Source: Desulfobulbus elongatus DSM 2908 (lineage in GTDB: Bacteria; Desulfobacterota; Desulfobulbia; Desulfobulbales; Desulfobulbaceae). Taken from it: a stretch of 43,575 nt of DNA. The stretch is taken from the NCBI RefSeq assembly GCF_000621145.1, contig NZ_JHZB01000032.1, forward strand, positions 1 through 43,575. The letters run 5' to 3'. Positions within the stretch are counted from its first letter, which is position 1. Every line of letters begins with the position of its first letter. The position numbers were made by a program, and so were the translations under genes. Below, one piece after another: positions 8,708-18,056 of this stretch. The notes beneath the pieces are model-generated. The model did not search any database. It saw only the letters and a program-made list of their open reading frames with translations, and had not been told where the DNA came from.

Positions 8708-10815
8708 TTGACGGCTACCCCAATGACGATGACGGTGAAAAGGGCGATGGGCCAGATATGCATCCACATCTGCCAGAGTTCCACCCCCTTGAGCATGATG
8801 CCCCGGATGAGCCGCAGGAAGTGGGTGATGGGCAGAATGTTGCCGAGATGCTGGGCCCACGACGGCATGCCGGAAAACGGGAACATGAAACCGGAGATGA
8901 GCACGCCCGGCAGGAAATAGAAAAAGGTGAGCTGCATGGCCTGCATCTGGTTGCGGGCCAGGGACGAGAAGGTGATGCCCATGGCCAGGCAGGCGGTGAG
9001 GAAGAGCAGGGCGGAGGTATACACGGCCGCCAGGCTGCCGAGGCAGGGCACGTGGAAGAGAAAACGGGCCGCCAGCAGAATGAGCGTGACCTGCGTCAGG
9101 CCGATGAACACGTAGGGAACGATCTTGCCGCTGACCACTTCCAGCGGCTTGACCGGAGCGGCCAGCAGGTTTTCCATGGTGCCGCGCTCGCGTTCGCGGG
9201 TCACGGCCAGGCCGGTCATCATCACCATGCTCATGTTGAGCACCGTGCCGATGAGGCCGGGGATGATGTTGTACGGCGTGCTCCCTTCCGGATTGTACAG
9301 ATTGTGCACCCGCACTTCAAAGGCCGGCTGCGGGGTGCGGAGGGTGCCCAGGGGTCCCTGAAAATCCCGGGTGGCCACGGAATCGACCAGTTGCCGCATG
9401 GACGCGACCGCCCGGGAAGAGGCCGCCGGATCGGTGGCATCCGCCTCCAGCAGCAGGGCGGGGCGGTCGCCGCGCACCAAGCGCCGGGAAAAATCCGGAG
9501 GGATGGTCAGGACAAACTGGACCCGGCCCTGTTCCAGGGCCCGGCGGCCGGACCTTTCATCCGGCAGTTCCTCCACAAAAGAGAAATAGCCGCTGTTGTT
9601 CATGGCCGAGAGAAAGGAACGGGAGAACTCGCTGTGTTCCCCCACCAGCACACCGGTGTCCATGTGCTTGGGATCCATGTTGATGGCGAAGCCGAACAGC
9701 ATGACCTGGACGATGGGCAGGCCGATGGTCATGCCGAAGGTCATGCGATCCCGCCGCAGTTGCAGAAACTCCTTGAGGATAATCCCCCACCAGCGGACAA
9801 AGGAAAAGGGATTGCCGGCAGCGGCGGGAGAAGAAGCGGGAGGGGATGGCGGCGGCGCCGGTTCGTCGGCGGGCTGTTCGGGAGGCGCGGCGGCATCGGG
9901 CCGGTTCATGAGATGGATGAACACCTCTTCCAGGCCGGTGGCGGCGGCGGTCACCCGGATGGCGTCATGGTCGTGGGCCACCCGGTCCAAGGTGGCGGCC
10001 AGGGTGGCGCCGTCCCGACCGGTGACGTGCAGGGAGGTGCCGAAGGCCACGGTTTGGTCCACGCCGGGCAGGGCGTCCAGGATCCGGCTCATGGCCGCCG
10101 GTTCCGCACCGCTGACGACAAAGGTGGTCAACGCCTCCCTGCGGACCATTTCCTCCGCCGTGCCCTGGGCCAGCAGCACGCCGTCGGCGATATAGGCCAG
10201 TTTGTGGCAGCGCTCCGCTTCATCCATGTAGTGAGTGCTGACCAGCACGGAGATGCCGCCGGCGGCGAGATGGTGGATGTTGTCCCAGAAATCCCGCCGC
10301 GCCTTGGGGTCCACGCCGGCGGTGGGTTCGTCCAGCAGCAGGAGGCGCGGGCTGTGCAGCATGCAGGCGGCGAGCGCCAGCCGTTGCTTCCAGCCGCCGG
10401 ACAGGTTGCCGGCCAGTTGACCGGCCCGATCTTCGAGGTGCAGTTCGGCGAGCACGCGCTCCACCGCCGCGCGGCGCTCGGGGATGTCGTAGACCCGGGC
10501 CGTGAAGGCGAGATTTTCCCGGATGGTCAGGTCTTCCCAGAAGGAAAAGCGCTGGGTCATGTAGCCGACATGGCGGCGGATGGCTGTGCTTTGGCTGCGG
10601 ATATCGAAGCCAAGGCATGTGCCGGTACCCGAATCCGGCGTCAGCAGACCGCAGAGCATACGGATGGAGGTGGTTTTGCCGCTGCCGTTGGGACCGAGGA
10701 AACCGAAGATTTCCCCCGGCGCCACGGTGAGCGACAGATCCTTCACCACATGCCGTTCGGCAAAGAATTTGTTCAATCCCCGGACATCGATGGCCGGAGC
10801 GGACACGGCGCTCAT
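8683..10815 (-). CDS. ABC-2-type exporter: ATPase and permease fused in one chain
   Basis: This 710-residue protein joins an ATPase (residues 1-~300) to an ABC-2 permease (~345-710) through a Pro/Ala-rich linker. The ATPase has Walker A GPNGSGKTT near 41, signature LSGGWKQR near 140, Walker B LLLLDEPTAGVDP near 160 and a switch His in STHYMDEAERC. The permease has one N-terminal membrane helix near 365, a large periplasmic loop and about five helices toward the C-terminus, as in YbhS/YbhR-like subunits. In most genomes ATPase and permease are separate genes (YbhF, YbhS, YbhR); RbbA-like fusions are known. One permease per chain implies a homodimer. It overlaps the adaptor gene by four bases. 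Confidence 0.9.
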   Translation of the reverse strand: MSAVSAPAIDVRGLNKFFAERHVVKDLSLTVAPGEIFGFLGPNGSGKTTSIRMLCGLLTPDSGTGTCLGFDIRSQSTAIRRHVGYMTQRFSFWEDLTIRENLAFTARVYDIPERRAAVERVLAELHLEDRAGQLAGNLSGGWKQRLALAACMLHSPRLLLLDEPTAGVDPKARRDFWDNIHHLAAGGISVLVSTHYMDEAERCHKLAYIADGVLLAQGTAEEMVRREALTTFVVSGAEPAAMSRILDALPGVDQTVAFGTSLHVTGRDGATLAATLDRVAHDHDAIRVTAAATGLEEVFIHLMNRPDAAAPPEQPADEPAPPPSPPASSPAAAGNPFSFVRWWGIILKEFLQLRRDRMTFGMTIGLPIVQVMLFGFAINMDPKHMDTGVLVGEHSEFSRSFLSAMNNSGYFSFVEELPDERSGRRALEQGRVQFVLTIPPDFSRRLVRGDRPALLLEADATDPAASSRAVASMRQLVDSVATRDFQGPLGTLRTPQPAFEVRVHNLYNPEGSTPYNIIPGLIGTVLNMSMVMMTGLAVTRERERGTMENLLAAPVKPLEVVSGKIVPYVFIGLTQVTLILLAARFLFHVPCLGSLAAVYTSALLFLTACLAMGITFSSLARNQMQAMQLTFFYFLPGVLISGFMFPFSGMPSWAQHLGNILPITHFLRLIRGIMLKGVELWQMWMHIWPIALFTVIVIGVAVKCYKKTLD

Positions 10816-11882
10816 GGCACTTCCACGGTCACGGGCAGGCCCGGATGCAGCGGAGGCCGTGCCGGCACGGGCGCGGCGGCATCGGGGTTTGTCGCGGCGG
10901 TCGCTTCGGAGAAATCAGGGGGCGGGTCCGGATGGGCCTCCACCGGAAAGATCAGTTTCTGTCGGGTATCGTTGCTGTAGATGACCGGCGGGGTGTACTC
11001 CGCCTCCGGCCCCACAAACGAAATGCGGCAGTTGACCGGCTCCTGCCAGCCATCCATCCGCACCAGGACCCGTTGCCCCAGGGTCAGGCGGGAGACCGCC
11101 TGTTCCGGCACGAAGAAACGGACCTTGACCTTGTCCGGCGGCAGCAGCTTGACCACCGGCGTGCCGGAGGAGATCCACTCCCCTTGCCGAAACAGGGTGT
11201 CCACCACCAGATAGCGGGCAAAGGCGGCGGCCGGCGCGGCCGGCGTTTTCTGCGCCAGTCGCCAGCGGGCTTCGGCCAGGGTGGCTTCCGCGCTTTTGAC
11301 CAGGGCCGCCTGGTTGTCGATCTGGTGCGCGCGGGCCGACAGTTCCGCCACGGCGAGCTGCGCGGCAAGTTCCCGGACCTTCTGCGCATCGGCGGTGTGC
11401 TGGGCCTGGCTGGCCTCCAGATCCGCCCTGGAGATGGCGCCGGATGTGATCTGGGCCTCGTCGCGCCGGCGCTGCTTGGCGGAACGTTCCTCCGTCGCCT
11501 TGGCCTGGGCCAGTTGGGCGCGGATCACATCCAGCTCCTGGGGCCGCTTGCCCAGGCGCAGATCCGCCAGAACGGCTTTTTGGGCGGCCAGCTCCTGTTC
11601 CGCCCGGGCGACCGCCTCGTTTTCCTCCACGGCCTCCAGACCGAACAGGCCGGCGTCGGGCGGCACGGTCTGGCCGCGCCGCACCATGAGCGTGAGCAGC
11701 CGGCCGCCGTACGGCGAGGCCACATACACATACTCTCCTTCCACATACCCCTGAAAGGTGTTGCCGGGCGTGTTTTTGCATCCTCCGAACGCCATGGCGC
11801 ACACGAGCGCGCACAGCAAAAGAGCCAGCCGCGAACGGCTGCCGTTTCGGAGACCATGATGATGTAACGGGTGTTTCTTCAT
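10812..11882 (-). CDS. HlyD/YbhG-type periplasmic adaptor, predicted lipoprotein
   Basis: The N-terminus has a signal peptide ending in a lipobox-like MAFGGC (Cys near residue 35), so the adaptor is probably lipid-anchored. After it comes a split biotinyl-lipoyl half (YVASPYGGRLLTLMVRRGQTV), a long Ala/Glu/Gln-rich helical hairpin (~85-215) and a beta-barrel (VKVRFFVPEQAVSRLTLGQRV). This is the membrane-fusion family that links an inner-membrane pump to a TolC-like channel. It is the first gene of the minus-strand operon, 332 bases from the divergent transporter gene, and its last codons overlap the ABC gene (ATGA). The C-terminus is Pro/Ala-rich. Confidence 0.88.
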   Translation of the reverse strand: MKKHPLHHHGLRNGSRSRLALLLCALVCAMAFGGCKNTPGNTFQGYVEGEYVYVASPYGGRLLTLMVRRGQTVPPDAGLFGLEAVEENEAVARAEQELAAQKAVLADLRLGKRPQELDVIRAQLAQAKATEERSAKQRRRDEAQITSGAISRADLEASQAQHTADAQKVRELAAQLAVAELSARAHQIDNQAALVKSAEATLAEARWRLAQKTPAAPAAAFARYLVVDTLFRQGEWISSGTPVVKLLPPDKVKVRFFVPEQAVSRLTLGQRVLVRMDGWQEPVNCRISFVGPEAEYTPPVIYSNDTRQKLIFPVEAHPDPPPDFSEATAATNPDAAAPVPARPPLHPGLPVTVEVP

Positions 11883-12214
11883 GTGGTGTCAGCGGTTGCG
11901 TGCCCATGGGGGCACCACTTGTCGGGCTGGGGTGGACGAAGACCGGGGCGATTCGATGCTCTCCCGGCCGCCGTGTGCCGGTATCGCTTCCGGACGGCCT
12001 CGTCCGCTGTGAACGCAAGGACCGCACCATACAATGAAGGCCGCCGTCGCTCTTTCATTTGCGGAATTTTTTCTGTCACCGAAATTGCCCCCTGCGCGGG
12101 GATCCTCCGGAAAGATTCCGCAAGGGCAATAATTTATTCGCGACATGACGGCATCTTCCGCGAATTCATTTTACTAACCGCCATCCATGAACCAGAGTCG
12201 ACAGGACGGCACCC
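11883..12214. promoter_or_regulatory. Divergent promoter region between the efflux operon and the uptake operon
   Basis: This 332-base gap holds no convincing gene. It must contain the start signals for both the adaptor-led minus operon and the transporter-led plus operon. An AT-rich palindrome aataaTttatt at 12128-12138 stands out from GC-rich surroundings and could be a promoter core or operator. No exact Fur or DtxR consensus is visible. The ribosome site for the plus gene is weak (AGGA at 12203-12206). Confidence 0.4.
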
Positions 12215-14044
12215 ATGCGGATGGCAAAAAAAAAGACAGGCATTCCCCGGTTACTGGCAATCGCGGGGGCACAGCGGGGGATGCTCCTCCTTTCCGGATT
12301 CTTGTCCGTCATCAGCTCGCTGCTGATGCTGACCCCCTTTCTTTCCGCCTACCATATTTTGCAGGAACTGCTCCGCAATGCGGCGGACCCGTCCGGCAAT
12401 GACGTGGATCTGCTGCTCTACTGGGCGATCGCGGCATTCGTTGCCCTTCTTGCCGCCCTGGTCTTCCTGTACGCGAGCGCCATCGCCTCCCACTATGCCG
12501 CGTTCAGCATTCTGTACACCCTGCGCATACGGCTGGCGGAGCATCTGGCGACGCTGCCCATGGGGTTCCATACGCGGGAATCCACGGGCACGACCAGAAA
12601 GACCCTTGAAGTCAATGTCGAAAAGATCGAGTCGTTCATCGCCCATCAGCTTCCCGACCTCGCCGGCGCGATCGCGCTGCCGCTCCTCATGCTGGCGGCC
12701 ATGTTTGTGCTCGACTGGCGGCTGGCCCTGGCCTGCGCCGTGCCCATCGTGGCGGCGTTCGTCATGCAGGGCATGGTGTTCCAGGGGAAAACGGCCCAGG
12801 AACACACCCGGCTGTATCACGACGCCCTAGAAAAGATGAATGCGGCGGGTGTCGAGTACGTGCGCGGCATGCCCGCGGTCAAGGTCTTCGGCATCACCGT
12901 CCGTTCCTTTTTGGGGTTTCATGCCGCCATTCAGAGCTACCAGGAGCAGGCCGTGCAGATCAGCAGGACGTACAAGCATCCGTACACCCTGTTTTTTGTG
13001 ATCCTGTCCTCGATTCTGGCCTTTGTCCTGCCCGTGGGCCTGTACCTGCTCGGCCGCGAGCCGGACCCGCAGGCGTTCGCCGTCACCCTGCTGCTCTTTT
13101 TGGTGATGGCGCCGGGCCTGCCGATGCCCGTCCTCAAGCTCCTGAACATTGGTGGCAACCTGCGGATGATTGCCGAGGGTGTGGAGCGGATCGACGCCCT
13201 GCTCGATCTGGCGCCGGTGGCCGAACCGGCACGGCCCCAAAAACCGCGGACGCACGACATAACCTTTGACGACGTGCATTTCACCTATGCCGGCACGGAC
13301 GGCACGGAAGAGGCGCCGGAAGCCCTGGCCGGGGTGTCGTTCGTTGCCGGGGAAAACACCCTGACGGCCCTGGTCGGGCCGTCGGGCGGCGGCAAGTCCA
13401 CCATCGCTAACCTCATCCCCCGTTTCTGGGACGTGACCTCGGGCGCGGTGCGCATCGGCGGCGTGGATATCCGCGACATGGGCACCGCGCACCTGATGGA
13501 CACGGTTTCCTTCGTGTTTCAGGACGTCCATCTGTTCCGCGACACCATCGAGGAGAACATCCGCATGGGCCGGAATATCAGCCACGAGCAGGTCGTGGCC
13601 GCGGCCAGGGCGGCCCGGTGCCACGATTTCATCTCGGCCCTGCCGGAGGGATATGCCACCCGGATCGGGGAAGGGGGCACCTATCTTTCGGGCGGCGAGG
13701 GGCAGCGCCTGGCCATTGCCCGCGCGCTGCTGAAGAACGCGCCCATCCTGGTGCTGGACGAAGCCACCGCCTTCGCCGATCCGGAGAACGAGGCGCAGAT
13801 CCAGCAGGGCATCAGTTCGCTGATCAGGGGCAAGACCGTGCTGGTCATCGCGCACCGGCTCACCTCGATCCGCGAGGCGGATCAGATCCTGGTGGTGGAT
13901 AAGGGGCGGATCGTGGAACGCGGCCGGCACGAGGAACTGCTCCACGCTGAAGGGTTGTACCGGCGCATGTGGGACGCCTACACGGAAGCGGAAACATGGC
14001 ATCTGCCGGCGGGGCGGACCGGAGCGATACAGGAGGCGGCATGA
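12215..14044 (+). CDS. Fused half-ABC transporter (YbtP-like), second pair, subunit 1
   Basis: The protein has 609 residues: an exporter-fold membrane domain (helices within ~20-315) and an ATPase with Walker A GPSGGGKST near 388, signature LSGGEGQR near 491, Walker B ILVLDEAT near 511 and IAHRLTS near 545. The segment GMPAVKVFG in the membrane domain is typical of this family. The signature has Gly in place of Lys/Arg (LSGGEGQR), a mild deviation. It heads the operon that continues into the receptor and TonB genes, which favours a role in uptake. An internal ATG at 12221 is an alternative start. The four-base overlap with the next gene indicates a heterodimer. Confidence 0.88.
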   Translation: MRMAKKKTGIPRLLAIAGAQRGMLLLSGFLSVISSLLMLTPFLSAYHILQELLRNAADPSGNDVDLLLYWAIAAFVALLAALVFLYASAIASHYAAFSILYTLRIRLAEHLATLPMGFHTRESTGTTRKTLEVNVEKIESFIAHQLPDLAGAIALPLLMLAAMFVLDWRLALACAVPIVAAFVMQGMVFQGKTAQEHTRLYHDALEKMNAAGVEYVRGMPAVKVFGITVRSFLGFHAAIQSYQEQAVQISRTYKHPYTLFFVILSSILAFVLPVGLYLLGREPDPQAFAVTLLLFLVMAPGLPMPVLKLLNIGGNLRMIAEGVERIDALLDLAPVAEPARPQKPRTHDITFDDVHFTYAGTDGTEEAPEALAGVSFVAGENTLTALVGPSGGGKSTIANLIPRFWDVTSGAVRIGGVDIRDMGTAHLMDTVSFVFQDVHLFRDTIEENIRMGRNISHEQVVAAARAARCHDFISALPEGYATRIGEGGTYLSGGEGQRLAIARALLKNAPILVLDEATAFADPENEAQIQQGISSLIRGKTVLVIAHRLTSIREADQILVVDKGRIVERGRHEELLHAEGLYRRMWDAYTEAETWHLPAGRTGAIQEAA

Positions 14045-15780
14045 AACGTTTTGTGGACAACATCACGGGCGGCAATCCCAGGGCCCTGCTCGCGCCCTGC
14101 CTTGTTTCCCTCTGCACCGGCTTTTGCCAGATCGTCCCCAGTCTGCTGGTCTTTGCGGTTTTCGACACGATGTATCTCGCCTATGCCCGGGGAGAAGCGA
14201 TGAATATGGCGAAACTGTGGGGCATCTGCGGCCTGCTGGTGGCATGGATCGCGGTGGAATACGCGGCCCGGGCCCGGGCGCACGAAAAAACCGCGATGGT
14301 GGCCTACGATCTCTCGGCGGTCGGCAGGGTCGCGCTGGCGGAACACCTGCGCACGCTACCGCTCGGTTTTTTCGGCAGCCGCGATCCGGCCGCGCTCACC
14401 ACCATGCTGCTGGGCGATTACAACAACGTCGAAACCACGGTCTCCTTTTACGTGCCCCAACTGGTCAGCGCGGTCATCCTGCCCATAATCGTCTTTTTCA
14501 TCATGCTGCTGTTCAGCCCGCAGATGGCCCTGGCCATGTTCCTGCCCCTGCCGGTCTGTTTCGCCATCATGTGGCTGTCGTCGGGATTGCAGAAGAAGAT
14601 AAGCGGGCGGCATGTCAAGGCGCGGGAGGACAGCGCCGGCCGCCTGCAGGAATACCTGCTTGGCATGCGGGACATCAAATCCCACAACCTGGGCGGCGAG
14701 CGGTTCGAAGCCCTGCGCGAGGCCTTTGCCCGCCTGAAGCGCGAATCGCTGCGCATGGAGATCATCGTCGTGCCCATCGTGCTCATCGCCATCGCCGCCC
14801 TGCGTTCCGGCCTGACCCTGATGCTGCTGGTGGGAACGTTCCTCCTGGTCGGTGGCGAGCTCTCCCTGCCGATTTTCCTGCTGTTCCTGCTGCTGGGGAT
14901 GCGGGTGGTGGAACCGCTTTCCGTGGCCCTGGTCCATTATGCGGAGCTGCGCTACACCGCCCTGAGCGCCGAACGCATCATGGCAATCCGCCGGGAGCGG
15001 CCGCTGCCCGGAACCGGGGAGGCCCCCCGCGGCGGCGACATCCGCTTTGACCGTGTCAGCTTTGCTTATCAGGACACGGATGTGCTGCACGATGTCAGTT
15101 TTCTTGCGCCGGCCGGCAGCGTTACCGCCCTGGTCGGGCCGTCGGGAAGCGGCAAGAGCACCGTCACCCGCCTGATCGCCCGGTTCTGGGAGGTGCGGCA
15201 GGGAGCGATTTTTTTCGACGGGCATGACATCAAAACATGCGATCCCGAGAGCATTTTGTCCCGTATTTCCATGGTGTTCCAGGACGTGTACCTCTTCAAG
15301 GACACCATCAGGAACAACATCGCCGTCGGCAGGCAGGGCGCCACGGACCAGGACGTGGAAGAGGCGGCCAGAAAGGCGTGCTGCCACGATTTCATCGTTG
15401 CCTTGCCCCAGGGCTACGACACACCGGTGGGCGAGGGCGGCTGCACCCTGTCCGGTGGCGAGAAACAGCGCATCTCCATTGCCCGGGCATTGCTGAAGGA
15501 CGCGCCCGTCATTCTCCTTGACGAGGCCACCGCCTCCCTGGACCCGGAAAACGAAATCTCCGTGCAGCAGGGCATCAATGCCCTGGTCGCGAACAAGACC
15601 GTGCTGATCATCGCCCACCGGCTGCGGACCGTCCGCAAGGCCGACTGGATCGTGGTACTGGACAGCGGCCGGGTGGTCGAGCAGGGAACACATGACGGGC
15701 TCCTTGCCGAGGGTGGCCTGTACCGTCATCTGTGGACCCTGCAACAACAGGCCGCCGGCTGGAGCATGCGGGCGGCCTGA
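14041..15780 (+). CDS. Fused half-ABC transporter (YbtQ-like), second pair, subunit 2
   Basis: The start is the ATG within the ATGA overlap at 14041, giving 579 residues (MKRFVDNITGG). The membrane domain is followed by an ATPase with Walker A GPSGSGKST near 366, LSGGEKQR near 469, Walker B VILLDEAT near 490 and IAHRLRT near 524. All motifs look functional. It is followed by 147 bases and then the receptor gene. Together with the receptor and TonB complex it could form a full outer-to-inner membrane import route for the metal-loaded product. Confidence 0.88.
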   Translation: MKRFVDNITGGNPRALLAPCLVSLCTGFCQIVPSLLVFAVFDTMYLAYARGEAMNMAKLWGICGLLVAWIAVEYAARARAHEKTAMVAYDLSAVGRVALAEHLRTLPLGFFGSRDPAALTTMLLGDYNNVETTVSFYVPQLVSAVILPIIVFFIMLLFSPQMALAMFLPLPVCFAIMWLSSGLQKKISGRHVKAREDSAGRLQEYLLGMRDIKSHNLGGERFEALREAFARLKRESLRMEIIVVPIVLIAIAALRSGLTLMLLVGTFLLVGGELSLPIFLLFLLLGMRVVEPLSVALVHYAELRYTALSAERIMAIRRERPLPGTGEAPRGGDIRFDRVSFAYQDTDVLHDVSFLAPAGSVTALVGPSGSGKSTVTRLIARFWEVRQGAIFFDGHDIKTCDPESILSRISMVFQDVYLFKDTIRNNIAVGRQGATDQDVEEAARKACCHDFIVALPQGYDTPVGEGGCTLSGGEKQRISIARALLKDAPVILLDEATASLDPENEISVQQGINALVANKTVLIIAHRLRTVRKADWIVVLDSGRVVEQGTHDGLLAEGGLYRHLWTLQQQAAGWSMRAA

Positions 15781-15927
15781 CCGGCGCGAAGAGTCAAGGC
15801 GCGCATAAAAGACAAAAAAATATTCCAGGAATGACAGAACGGAATGCAAAAACACGGTATGGTGTTAGCTGACCTTAAAAATATTTAACCATCCAATATG
15901 CAAGTCTGCTGAAGAGAGGAGGGAAGA
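15781..15927 (+). promoter_or_regulatory. Leader of the receptor gene with AT-rich palindrome and strong ribosome site
   Basis: The gap has an AT-rich core with TTAAA at 15875-15879 and TTTAA at 15884-15888 as inverted arms. This may be a promoter or an operator allowing the receptor to be induced separately from the transporter pair. A near-ideal ribosome site, AGAGGAGGGAAG, lies just before the ATG. No consensus Fur box is evident. Confidence 0.35.
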
Positions 15928-18012
15928 ATGAGAATTCGTTGGAGCGTGTGCATGACGGTTGTCCTTGTGCCGCAGTTGCTGTCGGTCGGGGTCTGCGCTG
16001 CAGAGGAGAAAAAGGATGAATTGTTCTATCTGGAACCGATCGTGGTGACTGCGGAGAAGACGGCACAGGATGTCCAGCGCATTCCCGGCAGCGTCAGCGC
16101 CTACACGAAAAGCGTGGTCGAGGAACGGCATGTCGAGAAACTGTATGAGCTGACGGACTACGTTCCCAACGTCTTCGTCAAGAAGAACAGCACGGAGAAC
16201 ATCATTTCCATTCGCGGCATCTCGCCGATGCAGGGTTCTCTTTTTTCGGCCACCGGCTTATACGTGGATGGCGTCAACTACCCCATCCATCAGATGCAGA
16301 ATCTGGACTTCATCGATATCGAGCGGGTCGAGGTCCTGAAGGGACCGCAGGGCACCCTGTACGGCCGGAACTCCGAAGCCGGCGTCATCAACGTGATCAC
16401 CAGCAGCCCCTCCAACGAGTTCGGCGGCAAGGTGTTCGGCGAGATCGGCATGTGGGATTCCCGCGGCGGCGTGCCCATCTACAAGGAGGGCGGCATCGTC
16501 AACCTGCCGCTGGTGGAGGATACCCTGGCCATGAAAGTGGCGGTGCAGAATTACACCACGGACGGCTGGATGGAAAACATCGGCCCCAGTAGTCAGGATG
16601 ACGCCACCCGGGTCCGGCATTTCAACGGCCGCGCCACCACCAGATGGACGCCCAGCGATGCCTGGGATATCTCCCTGATTTTGCAGGGACAGGATGAGAC
16701 GGACGGGATCGGCGTCTACAGGTTCATTGACGGCCCCTACGCCACCGGCCGCAACGAAATAGCGTGGGACGGCCCCAACAAGAACTCCGTCGACGCGAAC
16801 GCGCAGATCTTAAAAGCCGAATATCACGGCACGGATGTCGACATCACCTCGGTGACCGGACGGCACAGCTACAGTCAGGACTATGAGTACGACGTCGACA
16901 TGACGCCCATGAACCTGTACTCGATGTTCCCGGTGTTCACGGCCGATTATGACGTGGAGGTCTGGAGCGAGGAATTCCGCATCGCCTCGAAGCCCGGCAA
17001 GAACCGGCGCTTCGACTGGCTCACCGGGGTGTACCTGTACGGCGAGGATATCCAGACGGGAAACTACAGCATGACGGATCATGTCACGGATCAGGATAAC
17101 TGGGGTGCGGCGCTGTTCGCCCAGGGAACCCTGCACATGTGGGAAAGATGGCATTTCAATCTGGGCGGCCGCGTCGAATATGCGCGCCTCGAAGGAGAGA
17201 AAACCGTCAACGCGGCCATGATGGGGATGGGCGTGACGACCATGGCGGACACGGTCGACGACACGGTGTTCCTGCCGAGCGCCAGCATCTCCTACGACCT
17301 GACCCCGGAGGTGATGACCTACGGCAAGGTCAGCAGGGGCTATCTTTCCGGCGGCTTCGACAGCTATTTCGCCATGACGGAAGAGTTGTTCTCCTACGAT
17401 CCCGAGTACAGTTGGAACTATGAGGTGGGCATCAAGAGCAAGATGCTGGACAACCGGCTCATGGTCAACCTGGCGGCGTTTTACATCGATGTCGAGGACA
17501 AGCAGGTCGCCGAGTACGTCTCGCCGTATGAGCGGTATTTCGTCAATGCCGCCAAGGCCGAATCCTACGGTGTCGAGTTGGATGTGCAGTACAAACCCCT
17601 GCCCGGCCTGACCCTGACCGGGTCGCTGGGCTATCTGGAGAGCGAGATCAAGGATTGGACCACGGAGGGATACAACGCCTGGGACTACAGCGGCAACAAG
17701 ACGCCGGGAGCGCCCGAGTTTTCCTATGCCGCCGGGGCCATCTACCGCTGGGAAAGCGGATTCTTCGTCGGTGCCGATGTCGTGGGCCTGAGTTCCTACT
17801 ATGCCAACGCGGAAAACGACCGCAAGCTCGATGGCCGCACCCTGATCAACGCCAGGGCGGGATACGAGGGCGAACGATTCGACGTCATGCTCTGGGCCCG
17901 CAACATCTTTGACGAGGACTATGAAGAGCGGAGCATGAGCTGGATGGGCGGAACCTTGATCCAACAAGGCGAGCCGTGTTCCTTCGGCCTGCTGGTGGCG
18001 TACAAGTTCTGA
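15928..18012 (+). CDS. TonB-dependent siderophore receptor, FyuA-like
   Basis: The 694-residue protein starts with a signal peptide (cleavage expected around the Ala-Glu after residue 24). A TonB-box-like EPIVVTAEK and a plug domain follow, with RGI, YVDGV, VEVLKGPQGTLYGRN and GVINVITSSP. A beta-barrel then runs to a C-terminal aromatic (VAYKF), the outer-membrane assembly signal. The plug motifs match the class that includes FyuA, the ferric-yersiniabactin/pesticin receptor. It would bind the metal-loaded thiazoline product at the cell surface and pass it to the periplasm using energy from the ExbB-ExbD-TonB set encoded directly downstream (44-base gap to exbB). Confidence 0.93.
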   Translation: MRIRWSVCMTVVLVPQLLSVGVCAAEEKKDELFYLEPIVVTAEKTAQDVQRIPGSVSAYTKSVVEERHVEKLYELTDYVPNVFVKKNSTENIISIRGISPMQGSLFSATGLYVDGVNYPIHQMQNLDFIDIERVEVLKGPQGTLYGRNSEAGVINVITSSPSNEFGGKVFGEIGMWDSRGGVPIYKEGGIVNLPLVEDTLAMKVAVQNYTTDGWMENIGPSSQDDATRVRHFNGRATTRWTPSDAWDISLILQGQDETDGIGVYRFIDGPYATGRNEIAWDGPNKNSVDANAQILKAEYHGTDVDITSVTGRHSYSQDYEYDVDMTPMNLYSMFPVFTADYDVEVWSEEFRIASKPGKNRRFDWLTGVYLYGEDIQTGNYSMTDHVTDQDNWGAALFAQGTLHMWERWHFNLGGRVEYARLEGEKTVNAAMMGMGVTTMADTVDDTVFLPSASISYDLTPEVMTYGKVSRGYLSGGFDSYFAMTEELFSYDPEYSWNYEVGIKSKMLDNRLMVNLAAFYIDVEDKQVAEYVSPYERYFVNAAKAESYGVELDVQYKPLPGLTLTGSLGYLESEIKDWTTEGYNAWDYSGNKTPGAPEFSYAAGAIYRWESGFFVGADVVGLSSYYANAENDRKLDGRTLINARAGYEGERFDVMLWARNIFDEDYEERSMSWMGGTLIQQGEPCSFGLLVAYKF

Positions 18013-18056
18013 GGCTCTGTTGTTCACAAGGTTTTTCGGAGGGGTAGGGAAGTCGT

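Noticed and set aside
8758-10980. 740-codon plus-strand open frame opposite the ABC fusion gene
   Set aside because: The minus strand encodes clear ABC ATPase and permease motifs; the plus-strand product is His/Gly/Gln-rich without domains.
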